Shown piece after piece: positions 1-8,247 of a DNA stretch of 37,503 nt (positions are counted from its first letter, which is position 1; the number at the start of each line of letters is the position of its first letter). The translations under genes and the position numbers were made by a program. Source of the stretch: Chloroflexota bacterium (GTDB lineage Bacteria; Chloroflexota; Dormibacteria; CF-121); the NCBI GenBank assembly GCA_005880875.1, contig VBJI01000077.1, positions 1 through 37,503 of the forward strand. The letters are read 5' to 3'. Below the pieces are notes generated by a model. It was not told the origin of the DNA. It was given only the letters and a program-made list of their open reading frames with translations, and searched no databases.

Positions 1-694
1 TCGGGCCGACCGCATTGGGTAGCAGATGACGGAAGATGATCCGGCGGTTGGGCACGCCCAGCGCCCGGGCCGCCTCCGCGAACTGCATCTCGCGCAACGA
101 GAGAAACGAGCTGCGCACGATACGCGATATTGAGGGCCAGCTGAGCAGTCCGAAGATCAGGGCGATCTTCCAGGGTGAGGCCTCTCCGAAGACCCTGGCG
201 GCCAGCGGCACCAGCAGCAGCGCCGGGATGGTGAGAAAGACATCCGTGACGCGCATCAGGACGGCGTCCAGGGCATGGCCAAAGTACCCGGCCGTCGCCC
301 CCCAGCTGACACCAATAAGGGCGGCGATGGTCATCGATCCGATGCCGATGAACAGCGACAGGCGGCCCCCGTACAGGATCAGGCTGAAGATGTCGTGGCC
401 GTTGTACGAGTCGGTCCCGAACAGGTGACGAAGAGAGGGGCCCTGGCCGGCGTCTAGAAGCGAGTACTGGTCAGGAGCCTGGATGAATTTGGGTGCGATC
501 AGGTGCCAGATCGGCGCGCCATAGCAGGCTACGATGATGATCACGAGCGTGAGTGCGGCCCATTTTGCCGTGGGGTGGTACATGAACCGCCGGTAGGTCA
601 GCTCGCGGAAGCTGAACTGTTTGATGGCGACGTCCTCGCCCGCGTGGGCGACTTCCGCTAAAGATTCGCCCCCGATCTGCCGGGTGTCAAGCAT
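1..694 (-). CDS. Dipeptide/oligopeptide ABC transporter permease, DppC-like (partial)
   Basis: This is the inner-membrane permease subunit of a peptide-family ABC importer, and it continues past the left edge of the window, so its C-terminus is missing. Translating the minus strand from the ATG at 694 gives a cytoplasmic N-terminal arm, a first membrane helix (about residues 45-62), a periplasmic segment containing GTDSYNGHDIFS, which resembles the DppC/OppC signature, and further helices. The EAA loop that contacts the ATPase is visible near the end (EAARALGVPNRRIIF). The start overlaps the stop of the DppB gene by 8 bases (ATGCTTGA), implying translational coupling. The substrate cannot be read from the sequence; peptides are the family default, but nickel, opines or glycosides are possible. 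Confidence 0.93.
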   Translation of the reverse strand, partial: MLDTRQIGGESLAEVAHAGEDVAIKQFSFRELTYRRFMYHPTAKWAALTLVIIIVACYGAPIWHLIAPKFIQAPDQYSLLDAGQGPSLRHLFGTDSYNGHDIFSLILYGGRLSLFIGIGSMTIAALIGVSWGATAGYFGHALDAVLMRVTDVFLTIPALLLVPLAARVFGEASPWKIALIFGLLSWPSISRIVRSSFLSLREMQFAEAARALGVPNRRIIFRHLLPNAVGP

Positions 695-1694
695 AGGAGA
701 TCCTCGGGTCGATGTACGCATACGCGATGTCGGCGAACAGGTTGAAGAGCACGATGAGAATCGCCGACACAGAAAGGATGCCCAGCAACAACGGATAGTC
801 GAACGCTTCGAGCGCCTGGAAGAACAGCTGCCCCATCCCGGGCCAGCTGTATATAGCTTCGGTGACTACCGCCCCCGAAAAGAGCAGCGGTAGCTCAATG
901 GCGATGTTCGTCACCACCGGGAGGAGCGCGTTGCGCAGCGCGTGCTTGAGGACCACCACTCGCTCGCTCAGCCCTTTGGCTCGGGCGGTCCGGACGTAGT
1001 CCTGGTGGATGGCGTCGAGCATCGATGAGCGCATGAAGCGCGAGTCGCCGGCAATGGTGACGATGGCGATGGTGGTGGCTGGCAGGACGATGTGGCTGGC
1101 AATGTCGATCAGGCCGGTGATGGGATTCTGTAAGAACCAGACGTTGTAGTCGTGGGTCAGGAACGGGGCGCCGGAAAGGCGGACGTTGACGATTCCACCA
1201 ACCGGGAGAATCGGCACGAAGACGGCGAAGAGCAGCAGCAGCATCAGGCCGAGCCAGAAGGTTGGCATCGAGTAGCCGACGTAGGAGAAGAAGGTGACCG
1301 CCTGGTCGAAGAACGAATACCGGCGTAGGGCCGCCACGATTCCTGCCGGGAGGGCGATCGCTTGCGCGATGAGGTAGGCGGTGATCATCAGGATCAAGGT
1401 GGCCGGCAGCCGCTGGAAGATCACCTCGCGCACGGACCGGTGCATGAAGAAGGAGAATTGCCAGTTGCCGGTCAACATCGACTGCAGCCACTTGAGGTAC
1501 TGGATGTAGAGCGGCTGGTCCAGGCCCCACTGGTGGATGACGGACTGGCGGGCGGCCTCGCTCATCCCGGCGCGGAACGCGAAAGCCTGCTCCGGTCCCC
1601 CGGGGACCAGCTGCATGCCAAAGAAGAGCAGGGCGGATATAAGGAACAGCGTCGGGATCGCCTGTAGGATGCGGCGTCCAATGAAGCCCAGCAT
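687..1694 (-). CDS. Dipeptide/oligopeptide ABC transporter permease, DppB-like
   Basis: This 335-residue membrane subunit pairs with the DppC-like permease. It begins with the usual first helix of the DppB family (FIGRRILQAIPTLFLISALL), followed by a periplasmic domain with GLDQPLYIQYLKW and about five more helices. An EAA loop (RTARAKGLSERVVVLKHALR, about residues 215-235) is the ATPase docking site. The length is normal for the family. It lies 100 bases downstream of the binding-protein gene, separated by a strong hairpin, and overlaps the next permease by 8 bases. The assignment to the peptide family is firm; the solute is not known. Confidence 0.95.
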   Translation of the reverse strand: MLGFIGRRILQAIPTLFLISALLFFGMQLVPGGPEQAFAFRAGMSEAARQSVIHQWGLDQPLYIQYLKWLQSMLTGNWQFSFFMHRSVREVIFQRLPATLILMITAYLIAQAIALPAGIVAALRRYSFFDQAVTFFSYVGYSMPTFWLGLMLLLLFAVFVPILPVGGIVNVRLSGAPFLTHDYNVWFLQNPITGLIDIASHIVLPATTIAIVTIAGDSRFMRSSMLDAIHQDYVRTARAKGLSERVVVLKHALRNALLPVVTNIAIELPLLFSGAVVTEAIYSWPGMGQLFFQALEAFDYPLLLGILSVSAILIVLFNLFADIAYAYIDPRISYA

Positions 1695-1748
1695 CTGACT
1701 TGAATACTACTCCGGGTGAGCGACAATCCGATAAAACGTGGCGGTCAT

Positions 1749-1782
1749 GAGAAGGGGGCGGCCGCCGGGCCACCCCCTTCTC
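1749..1782 (-). terminator. Hairpin between binding-protein and permease genes
   Basis: GAGAAGGGGG (1749-1758) and CCCCCTTCTC (1773-1782) form a perfect 10-bp stem around a 14-base GC-rich loop. It lies just downstream of the lipoprotein stop codon on the minus strand and has no clear U-tract. In peptide importers such a hairpin often stabilises the upstream message or partly stops transcription, so that the binding protein is made in excess over the permeases. That role is inferred here. Confidence 0.6.
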
Positions 1783-1794
1783 CTCCGGTCGATA

Positions 1795-3654
1795 CTAGGA
1801 GGCTCCCTTGTGGAACCAGTCGTCGGCGTTGCAGACCGCAAGGCAGGTATTCACCGTCGGGAAGAAGTTCCCGAAAGTGTTGCTGACGGCGAACACGTCG
1901 GGGCGTTCGTAGAGTTCGATCGTCGGCAGGAAGTCCCGCCACTCCGTCTGAACGTCCTTGTAGATGCCGGTCCGCTTGGTGATGTCGATTTCGTTCTCAC
2001 CGGCGGTCAGCAGCTGGTCCAGCTTGGGATCGTTGACGCGGTTCCAGTTCTGGCCGGTCGGGCTTGCCGCCGTGGGGATCTGGCCGCTCAGCGCGGTGAC
2101 CGCCCACGCGTCGGGATCCGGCGACCAGTTGTTCGCGTAGAGCGCCATGTCGAACTGGCCGGTGGCGTTGATCCCACCCGCCTTGAAGCCGTTGAAGAAC
2201 TTGCCAGCCGGGAAGTTGCTGGTTTTGACCGTGGCGCCGATGTCCTTCCAATTGCTGATGAGGAGCTCTTCCTCTGCCGCCCGCTGCGGGTTGCCTGAGG
2301 TCGTGCTGATCACCCAGGACAGCTTGGTGCCATTCTTGCTCCGGGTGCCATCGGCGCCCTTGACCCAACCGTCCGAGTCGAGCATCGAATTCGCCTTGGC
2401 GATGTCCCGGCTGAACTTCGGGATGCTGGTGTCGAAATAGGGCGAAAGGGTCGACGGGATGGGCCCGTTCATCGTCTTCCCGATTCCGCCTACCAGCTGG
2501 GAGTTCATGGTGTCCTTGTCGATCGCCAGCGCGATGGCCTGGCGCAGGATCTTGTCACCCTTCCATGGGGTTGGCTTGCCGCACGTCTGCGCGAAGCCCT
2601 GGGCTTCGCATCCGGTGGTGTTGTTCCCCTGGTTGAGGTTGAGGAACTCGTCCAGAAGCCCGTTGGCGTAGACGGCTTTGCCGTTGCTGAGCCCCTGCAG
2701 TGAGGGAAGGTCCTTGGCGATCATGTCGAGGCCCAGATCGGTGTCGCCAGACTTGACGCCGGCCACCTGGGACGACTTGTCGCCGTAGATCTTGTAGGTC
2801 AGCTTGTTGAGGTAGGGAGCGTGACCGAAGAACTTTCCCCCGCTCCGGCCGGCGGCGTAATTCGGGTTGGGGACCAGGGTCACGATGGCCGCCGGGCCAG
2901 GCGTGAAGTCCTGGACCATGTACGGACCGCTGGTCACCGTCGGCTTCTTGGTGAAGTAATCGTTGGTAGCGAAGTTTTTGTGGGGAACGCTACCTAGGAC
3001 CGACTTGGGGATCCCCACGGTCGTCGGCCCGAGAATCAGGTACGGCGCGTAGATGCCGCTGGTGAGGTCCGAGGATAGCCCGCAGGTGCCGGACTTGTTG
3101 GGCCCGAAGTGCCAGATCAGCGTCTGGTCATCCTTGATCTCCTGGGAGGCGATGTGGTCGTACCCCAGGGTGCTGATGGCACCGGTATCCGGATCGCAGA
3201 TGGCGTCCGTGACGAACTTGATATCGGCGCTCGTTAGCGGCGAGCCGTCCGAAAACTTCAAGCCCTTCTTCAGTTTGATGGTGACATCCATGTGCGTGCT
3301 GTCGACCTTCTTGACCATCCCGTTGTCAGTGGTCGGGACATCGCTGACCAGGTCGGGAATAGGCTTGTTCTGCGCGTCAAACACCCACAACGCGGCCCAG
3401 ATGGGACCGGAGGCAACCTCCTGGGTTGTCGCTGCGGACGTGGAGAGGACGTTCAGATCATCCACTGACTCCCAGTCCGAAAAGACCAGCTGGCCTCCCT
3501 GGGTCCCCTTCTGTGGGTTGTAGGCGGACAGAATCGACGGACCTGAGGTCGTAGCGCTCGAGCCCCCGCAGGCGGCGAGCAAGAGGCTCCCGATGACTCC
3601 CCCGGCGAAAGCGACACTCGGTCGCCTCCACCATCGTCGGTTCGATACTTCCAT
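1795..3654 (-). CDS. Peptide-family ABC transporter substrate-binding lipoprotein (SBP family 5)
   Basis: This is the extracellular binding protein of the importer whose permeases lie downstream. The chosen start at 3654 is preceded by AAGGAGGGAAAGA and gives a 619-residue precursor; the frame is open 18 codons further upstream, but without a ribosome site. The N-terminus is a lipoprotein signal: RRWWRR, a hydrophobic stretch, then the lipobox LLLAAC, so the mature protein would be lipid-anchored at the cysteine. The body matches the DppA/OppA class, with motifs such as LKKGLKFSDGSPLTSADIKF, LRQAIALAIDK and ARANSMLDSDGW-type segments. At about 600 residues it is slightly longer than E. coli DppA. 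The ligand is unknown. Confidence 0.93.
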   Translation of the reverse strand: MEVSNRRWWRRPSVAFAGGVIGSLLLAACGGSSATTSGPSILSAYNPQKGTQGGQLVFSDWESVDDLNVLSTSAATTQEVASGPIWAALWVFDAQNKPIPDLVSDVPTTDNGMVKKVDSTHMDVTIKLKKGLKFSDGSPLTSADIKFVTDAICDPDTGAISTLGYDHIASQEIKDDQTLIWHFGPNKSGTCGLSSDLTSGIYAPYLILGPTTVGIPKSVLGSVPHKNFATNDYFTKKPTVTSGPYMVQDFTPGPAAIVTLVPNPNYAAGRSGGKFFGHAPYLNKLTYKIYGDKSSQVAGVKSGDTDLGLDMIAKDLPSLQGLSNGKAVYANGLLDEFLNLNQGNNTTGCEAQGFAQTCGKPTPWKGDKILRQAIALAIDKDTMNSQLVGGIGKTMNGPIPSTLSPYFDTSIPKFSRDIAKANSMLDSDGWVKGADGTRSKNGTKLSWVISTTSGNPQRAAEEELLISNWKDIGATVKTSNFPAGKFFNGFKAGGINATGQFDMALYANNWSPDPDAWAVTALSGQIPTAASPTGQNWNRVNDPKLDQLLTAGENEIDITKRTGIYKDVQTEWRDFLPTIELYERPDVFAVSNTFGNFFPTVNTCLAVCNADDWFHKGAS

Positions 3655-3838
3655 TCTTTCCCTCCTTAGGTTTTCGAGTCGAAATCCGGTCGCGCGGCAT
3701 CCCCACAACGGAGGAGTGGTGGGGCAGAGTCTACGAATCAGTTATTAGATTGTTGTTAGAAGGTTTCTCCCCCGTCGACAGCCCGTAAGTATAGCTTTGG
3801 GCGGTCGAGTCCGTACTCACCTCGAACTCGGCGTCTGA

Positions 3839-4702
3839 CTAGCGGGCGGTGGTGCGGCGATAGCGGAGGACAGAGATGGGGATGAAGACCAGCAGAATCC
3901 CCAGGATCCAGGCTACCGATTGGATTAGCGCCCAGCGGGTGTCGGCGGTGGTGAGTGCCGGGTTCACGTGGAAGAGGCCGCGCAGGGCGTCGGCCAGAAC
4001 GGACACCGGGTTGTGCCGGGCGAAGGCCTGCAGCCAGCTCGGCATCGTCGCCACCGGGACGAAGGCACTCGACGCAAACGTCAGCGGAAAGATCCAGATG
4101 AACCCGAACGACTGGGCGGCTTCGACGCTGCGGACCACCAGCCCCACGAACGCCGAGATCCAGGAGAAGGCAAAGCTGAAGCCCATAAGGACCAGGATCC
4201 CGAGCAGAAACTCGAAAACGGTTCCACCGGGTCGGAAGCCAACGATGAAGCCGACGATCAGCATGATGATCACGGTGAACAGGTTGCGTGCCAGGTCGGC
4301 GACGGTACGGCCGGTCAGCACCGCGGACGACGACATCGGCAAAGACCGGAACCGATCGATCAGGCCACGCTGCATGTCCTGGGCGAGGCTGATGCCGGTG
4401 GTGACCCCGCCGAAGGCGACCGTCTGGACGAAGATGCCGGGCATCAGGAAATTGACGTACTGCCCGCCGGGCACCTGGATCGCGCCGCCGAAGACGTAGC
4501 GGAAAAGCAGCACGAACATGATCGGCTGAATCGCGACGAACACGATTAGCTCCGGCAGCCGGATGGTTTCGAGAATGCTGCGCCTGGCCAGCACCATGGC
4601 GTCGAGGAAGGCCCACACGATGGCAGGCCGCCCCATGATGGGTCGATAGCGGGTGCCGGCTACGGCGAAGCCGCTCGCCACTAGCTGGCTCTCCTGGCCC
4701 AT
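3839..4702 (-). CDS. ABC-2 type exporter permease, DrrB-like
   Basis: This 287-residue membrane protein has about six helices and the ABC-2 layout: a cytoplasmic N-terminus, a first helix (LIVFVAIQPIMFVLLFRYVF), a short loop with YVNFLMPGIFVQT, and the motif DMQRGLIDRFRSLPMSSSAVL that is typical of DrrB/daunorubicin-resistance permeases. It overlaps the 3' end of the DrrA-like ATPase gene by 22 bases, so the pair is coupled and should form one exporter. The family exports drugs, lipids or polysaccharide precursors; the substrate cannot be told here. It ends about 185 bases before the start of the peptide importer operon on the same strand, so co-transcription is possible but not shown. Confidence 0.92.
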   Translation of the reverse strand: MGQESQLVASGFAVAGTRYRPIMGRPAIVWAFLDAMVLARRSILETIRLPELIVFVAIQPIMFVLLFRYVFGGAIQVPGGQYVNFLMPGIFVQTVAFGGVTTGISLAQDMQRGLIDRFRSLPMSSSAVLTGRTVADLARNLFTVIIMLIVGFIVGFRPGGTVFEFLLGILVLMGFSFAFSWISAFVGLVVRSVEAAQSFGFIWIFPLTFASSAFVPVATMPSWLQAFARHNPVSVLADALRGLFHVNPALTTADTRWALIQSVAWILGILLVFIPISVLRYRRTTAR

Positions 4703-5676
4703 CGCCGGTTGAGCTCGGTGGTCTTCTCCTCCTCGGCCTGGTGCCCCGTCAGGGTGAGGAAGACGTCGTCCAGGCTGGGCCGGTGCAGTTGCAGGTCCGT
4801 GATTTCGATTCCAGCGGCGTCGAACTCGCGCACCAGGGTGGCCAGCTGGCGGGTGCCCTCACGTGACGGGCCGGACAGACGGCGTTGATGCGGGTCGATG
4901 GTCACGTCGCTCGAAAGGTGCCGGCGTGCCACCTCCGCGGCGCGGGCGAGGTCGCCGTCCCGGGCCACCGCGACCTCGATGCGGTCGCCGCCGACTCGAA
5001 GCTTCAGCTCGTCCGATGTGCCCTCGGCGATCACCCGGCCCGCATCCACCACCGCGATCCGGTTGGCAAGCTCATCCGCCTCCTCGAGGTATTGCGTCGT
5101 CAGCAGGATCGTCGAGCCTTCGCTGACGAGGGAGCTGATGATGCCCCACATCTGGCGCCGGCTTCGCGGGTCGAGACCGGTAGTTGGCTCGTCGAGGAAG
5201 AGCACCGGCGGCAGGATCACGAGCGAGGCAGCCAGGTCGAGTCGCCGCCTCATGCCGCCCGAGTAGGTTTTGGCGATTCGGTGGGCGGCATCGGTCAGAT
5301 CGAACTGGACGAGCAGTTCCAATGAGCGGCGTTTGGCGTCTTTCCCGGACAGATGGTAGAGGCGACCGATCATTTCCAGGTTCTCCTGGCCGGTCATGAA
5401 TTCGTCGATGGCGACGGTTTGACCCGCAAGTCCGATGTGGGCCTTGATCCGGTCGGGCTCCTTGAGCACATCGAACCCGGCGACCTGGGCACTACCCGCG
5501 TCGGGCTTGAGCAGCGTCGTGAAGATTCGCACCGCGGTGGTCTTGCCGGCGCCGTTCGGCCCCAGCAGAGCCAGCAGGCTTCCCTCATCGACGTGAAGAT
5601 TGAGCCCGTCGAGCGCCCGCACGCGCCCGTAGTTTTTTACCAGTCCCTCGGCGTGAACGGCGCGGTCGGTGGCCAT
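4681..5676 (-). CDS. ABC exporter ATP-binding protein, DrrA-like
   Basis: This is the 331-residue ATPase of the two-gene exporter. Walker A is GPNGAGKTT (residues 39-47), the signature is YSGGMRRRLDLA (from 138) and Walker B is VLFLDEPTTGLD (from 158). Residues after about 225 form the C-terminal extension seen in DrrA proteins, ending with a PSLDDVFLTLTG motif. The start at 5676 lies only 48 bases from the divergent dioxygenase gene, so both promoters must share that short interval. There is no clear Shine-Dalgarno sequence. The class is certain; the transported compound is unknown. Confidence 0.94.
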   Translation of the reverse strand: MATDRAVHAEGLVKNYGRVRALDGLNLHVDEGSLLALLGPNGAGKTTAVRIFTTLLKPDAGSAQVAGFDVLKEPDRIKAHIGLAGQTVAIDEFMTGQENLEMIGRLYHLSGKDAKRRSLELLVQFDLTDAAHRIAKTYSGGMRRRLDLAASLVILPPVLFLDEPTTGLDPRSRRQMWGIISSLVSEGSTILLTTQYLEEADELANRIAVVDAGRVIAEGTSDELKLRVGGDRIEVAVARDGDLARAAEVARRHLSSDVTIDPHQRRLSGPSREGTRQLATLVREFDAAGIEITDLQLHRPSLDDVFLTLTGHQAEEEKTTELNRRWARRAS

Positions 5677-5724
5677 CGAACACAGATTAATGGCTGCTTT
5701 TGGTGAATCAGGTAAAACCTATTC

Positions 5725-6594
5725 ATGGACGAGGAGCTGAAGCCTCAGTCACCGAGCCCGACCGCTGCCCCGGAAGGGGCGGCCACATCGGTGGCCGAAC
5801 GCGCGCGAACGGCGCAGGATGCCGGTCGCATGCCTGCCATCTACATCGGGCACGGCGCGCCGCCCCTGGTCGATGATGCGCTCTGGGTGGCTCAGCTGGC
5901 GGCCTGGGCGCAAGCGCTTCCACGCCCGTCGTCGGTCTTGATGGTCTCGGCACACTGGGAGAATGCGCCCCTGACAATTGGGTCAACCCGCACCGGCACG
6001 CCGCTGGTGTACGACTTCGGCGGATTTCCGGAGCGCTATTACCGTGCCCAGTATCGATCGCCCGGCGCCCCCGAGCTGGCGGCAGACGTTCGGCGACTGC
6101 TGTCGGATCAAGAGGTAGCCGAGGAGCCAGATCGGGGCCTCGACCACGGCGCCTACGTCCCGCTGACCGTGATGTACCCGACCGCCGACGTACCGGTCTT
6201 GCAGATGTCGATGCCCAGTCTCGATCCCCATCGGCTCTTCCAGATCGGCCGGCGCCTTCGGCCGCTACGCGACCAGGGGGTTCTCATCGTTGGGAGCGGG
6301 TTCCTTACGCACGGCTTGCCGTTTCTCCGCGATTTTCGTTTCGACGCCAACCCGCCTGCCTGGTCGACGGAGTTCGACGCCTGGGCGCACGAAGCCCTCG
6401 AGCATGGCGATCTCGACGAACTCTCCGACTTCGTCCACCGAGCTCCGGCGGTGAGGTATGCGCATCCACGAACCGAGCACCTGGCGCCGCTCTTCGTTAC
6501 CCTCGGCGCCGGCGAACGTGCGGGCGAGAGCCTGCCCAGCATCATCGAGGGCTACTGGATGGGACTGTCGAAGCGCTCGATCCAGGTTCCCTGA
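5725..6594 (+). CDS. Class III extradiol ring-cleavage dioxygenase, DODA/YgiD type
   Basis: This belongs to the LigB-fold family that includes plant DOPA 4,5-dioxygenase and E. coli YgiD. Motifs in order are YIGHGAPP (His43), VSAHWE (His77), LDHGAYVPL (His141), GSGFLTHGL (His196) and YAHPRTEHLAPL (His252). The histidines at about 43, 77 and 252 are the expected metal ligands and His196 is likely catalytic. The first 35 residues are proline/alanine-rich and lie outside the domain. An internal ATG at 5830 would give about 254 residues, close to the family length, so the true start is uncertain. The gene sits 11 bases before the pirin gene. The substrate is probably a catechol-type aromatic, but cannot be specified. 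Confidence 0.9.
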   Translation: MDEELKPQSPSPTAAPEGAATSVAERARTAQDAGRMPAIYIGHGAPPLVDDALWVAQLAAWAQALPRPSSVLMVSAHWENAPLTIGSTRTGTPLVYDFGGFPERYYRAQYRSPGAPELAADVRRLLSDQEVAEEPDRGLDHGAYVPLTVMYPTADVPVLQMSMPSLDPHRLFQIGRRLRPLRDQGVLIVGSGFLTHGLPFLRDFRFDANPPAWSTEFDAWAHEALEHGDLDELSDFVHRAPAVRYAHPRTEHLAPLFVTLGAGERAGESLPSIIEGYWMGLSKRSIQVP

Positions 6595-6605
6595 CCGGCA
6601 CCCAG

Positions 6606-7334
6606 ATGCTGGAGGTTCGCCGCGATCGAGAGGTCCACCAGGAGGAGGGTGGCTGGTTCCACGCCCGCTGGCACTTTTCCTTCGATCGCTACCGGGACCC
6701 CAAGCAGATGGGGCTTGGCCCGCTGCGGGTGTTCAATCACGATCGCCTGGCACCTGGAGCCATCTGGCCCATGCACCCGCACGCCGACGTCGAAGGCATC
6801 ACCTACGTCTGGAAGGGAACATTCCGACATGCCGACAGCCTGGGCAACGACGGCACCCTGCAGCCTGGCGGCGTTCAACTGATGACGCTTGGCTCCGGCG
6901 CCGAGCATTCGGAGCAAAACGGTTCCAAGAACGAGCCCATGGAGTTCTTGCAGCTGTGGATCCTGCCCGATACTGCCGGTCTGCCCCCATCGGTCCAACA
7001 GCATCAGTTCGCCGAAGCCGAGCGCAGCGACCAGCTGCTGCGGGTGATCGGGCCAGAAAGCACCGACGTGATCAAGATTCACCAGGACGCCACCGTGTAC
7101 GTGTCGTCCATGACCGCTGGCCGCGAAGTGTCACACAACTTCGGTCCCGGCCGGGGCGGCTACCTCTATCTGATCGAAGGCAGCCTGCGGCTCGGAAACG
7201 AGCGACTCTCCACCGGTGACGCGGTCAAAGTCTTCGAGGAGCGCGACCTTCCCATCCAGGCCGACCACGCCAGTGAACTGCTGCTGGTCGACGTCCCTTT
7301 GCGGTTCACCCCGGTCGGCGTCTGGGCCCGCTGA
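6606..7334 (+). CDS. Pirin family bicupin protein (YhhW/YhaK-like)
   Basis: This 242-residue protein has the pirin layout. The N-terminal cupin carries all four expected metal ligands: His57 and His59 in MHPHADVEGITYV, and His101 and Glu103 in GAEHSEQN. These sit at the positions described for E. coli YhhW, which has quercetin 2,3-dioxygenase activity in vitro. The C-terminal cupin (GYLYLIEGSLRLGNERL) lacks an obvious metal set, as is usual. The gene follows the extradiol dioxygenase by 11 bases and probably shares its transcript, which hints at handling of aromatic or flavonoid-like compounds. The physiological substrate is unknown. Confidence 0.92.
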   Translation: MLEVRRDREVHQEEGGWFHARWHFSFDRYRDPKQMGLGPLRVFNHDRLAPGAIWPMHPHADVEGITYVWKGTFRHADSLGNDGTLQPGGVQLMTLGSGAEHSEQNGSKNEPMEFLQLWILPDTAGLPPSVQQHQFAEAERSDQLLRVIGPESTDVIKIHQDATVYVSSMTAGREVSHNFGPGRGGYLYLIEGSLRLGNERLSTGDAVKVFEERDLPIQADHASELLLVDVPLRFTPVGVWAR

Positions 7335-7337
7335 TAC

Positions 7338-7423
7338 GGTAACCTTATCGTTACCAACGCTCGAACACCAGCCAAGGAACAATCGAATGCGAGCGCGCTA
7401 GCGCGGCCGGAGAAAAGTCCGGC
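7338..7423 (+). promoter_or_regulatory. Cluster of three inverted repeats upstream of the rhodanese gene
   Basis: The 102-base gap holds three separate dyads. GGTAAC-CTTATC-GTTACC spans 7338-7355, just after the pirin stop. CGCGCTAGCGCG is a perfect 12-base palindrome at 7394-7405. GCCGGA-GAAAAG-TCCGGC is a 6-bp stem with a 6-base loop at 7406-7423. The first could end the pirin transcript or bind a regulator; the other two lie 13-42 bases before the rhodanese ATG and could be an operator or a leader hairpin. No known riboswitch was recognised. Confidence 0.4.
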
Positions 7424-7436
7424 GTAAATTAGGCGC

Positions 7437-8150
7437 ATGCCTTCGCAGGTGTTTTCCACGGCGGACGTCAGGCGACTACTGGAACAAGGCGCACAGTTGC
7501 TCGACGTCCTGGGGGCCGACGAATTCGCGCACGACCACCTGCCGGGGGCGATCAACATACCCCTGAAGCAGCTGGATGCGAGCTCCGCCGCCCGCTTGGA
7601 CCGCAACCGGCCAGTGCTCGTCTACTGCAACGATTTCGGTTGAGATCTCTCGCCCCGGGCCGCGTCGCGGCTCGAGTCGCTGGGGTTCACGCAGGTGTTC
7701 GACTACGTACCGGGCAAGGAGGGTTGGTACGAAGACAACGGGCCTCGCGAAGGCCAGGCAACGGACGAGATCTGGATCGGCGACGTCGCCGACAGCACTG
7801 TCCCGACCTGCCACTTGAAAGAGCGTGTCGGCGAGCTGCGTGATCGCGTTCGGGCCGATGGACGCGACACCTGCGTGGCGATCGACCCGCAGGGCATCGT
7901 GCTGGGGCTGCTCCGCAACAGGGCGCTGGAGGCGAGTCCCCAGGCGACTGCTGAGGAGGTCATGGCTCCGGGGCCGAAGACCTTCCGGCCGAATGTGACG
8001 TTGCAGGAATTGCTCAAGTCGATGCGTGACCACGACATCCAGACCAACAGCCTGGTGACGGCGGCGGACGGCCGCCTGCTGGGCGTCATCTCGCGTGCCG
8101 ACGCGGAAGCCACGTTTGCCCACGAGGGGACCGTCGAAGCGGCGCCCTAG
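7437..8150 (+). CDS. Rhodanese-CBS protein interrupted by one in-frame TGA (selenoprotein candidate or pseudogene)
   Basis: One reading frame runs from the ATG at 7437 to the TAG at 8150 with a single TGA at codon 69 (7641-7643). Codons 1-68 encode a rhodanese N-terminal half ending in the active-site loop LVYCNDFG, with Cys64 as the expected sulfur-accepting residue. Directly after the TGA the same frame continues as DLSPRAASRLESLGFTQVFD, the expected helix and strand of the same domain, so the break is a single codon and not a frameshift. From about residue 105 there are two CBS motifs (VAIDPQGIVLGLLRNRAL and SLVTAADGRLLGVISRADA). Read through, the product is 237 residues. The TGA falls five residues after Cys64, at the edge of the loop. 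It may encode selenocysteine, replace a Cys or Trp by mutation, or be a sequencing error. If it acts as a stop, only a truncated half-domain is made. Confidence 0.75.
7641..7673 (+). other. In-frame TGA followed by SECIS-like hairpin
   Basis: Directly after the TGA at 7641-7643, GGGCCGC (7657-7663) can pair with GCGGCTC (7667-7673), including one G-U pair. The three-base apical loop is GUC. The loop begins about 20 bases after the TGA and has a G at its first position. This agrees with the usual description of bacterial SECIS elements: a small loop with an early G, about 16-37 bases downstream. GC-rich coding DNA often folds by chance, so this is suggestive only. Confidence 0.35.
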
Positions 8151-8247
8151 GACCCGGTTCATTCAGGGCGGCTGCGAGCAAAAAACCCTCCACCACCCGC
8201 CGATAGGCCGCCGATTCATCGCTGTTGCCAGCCTCCGATTAGACGTG

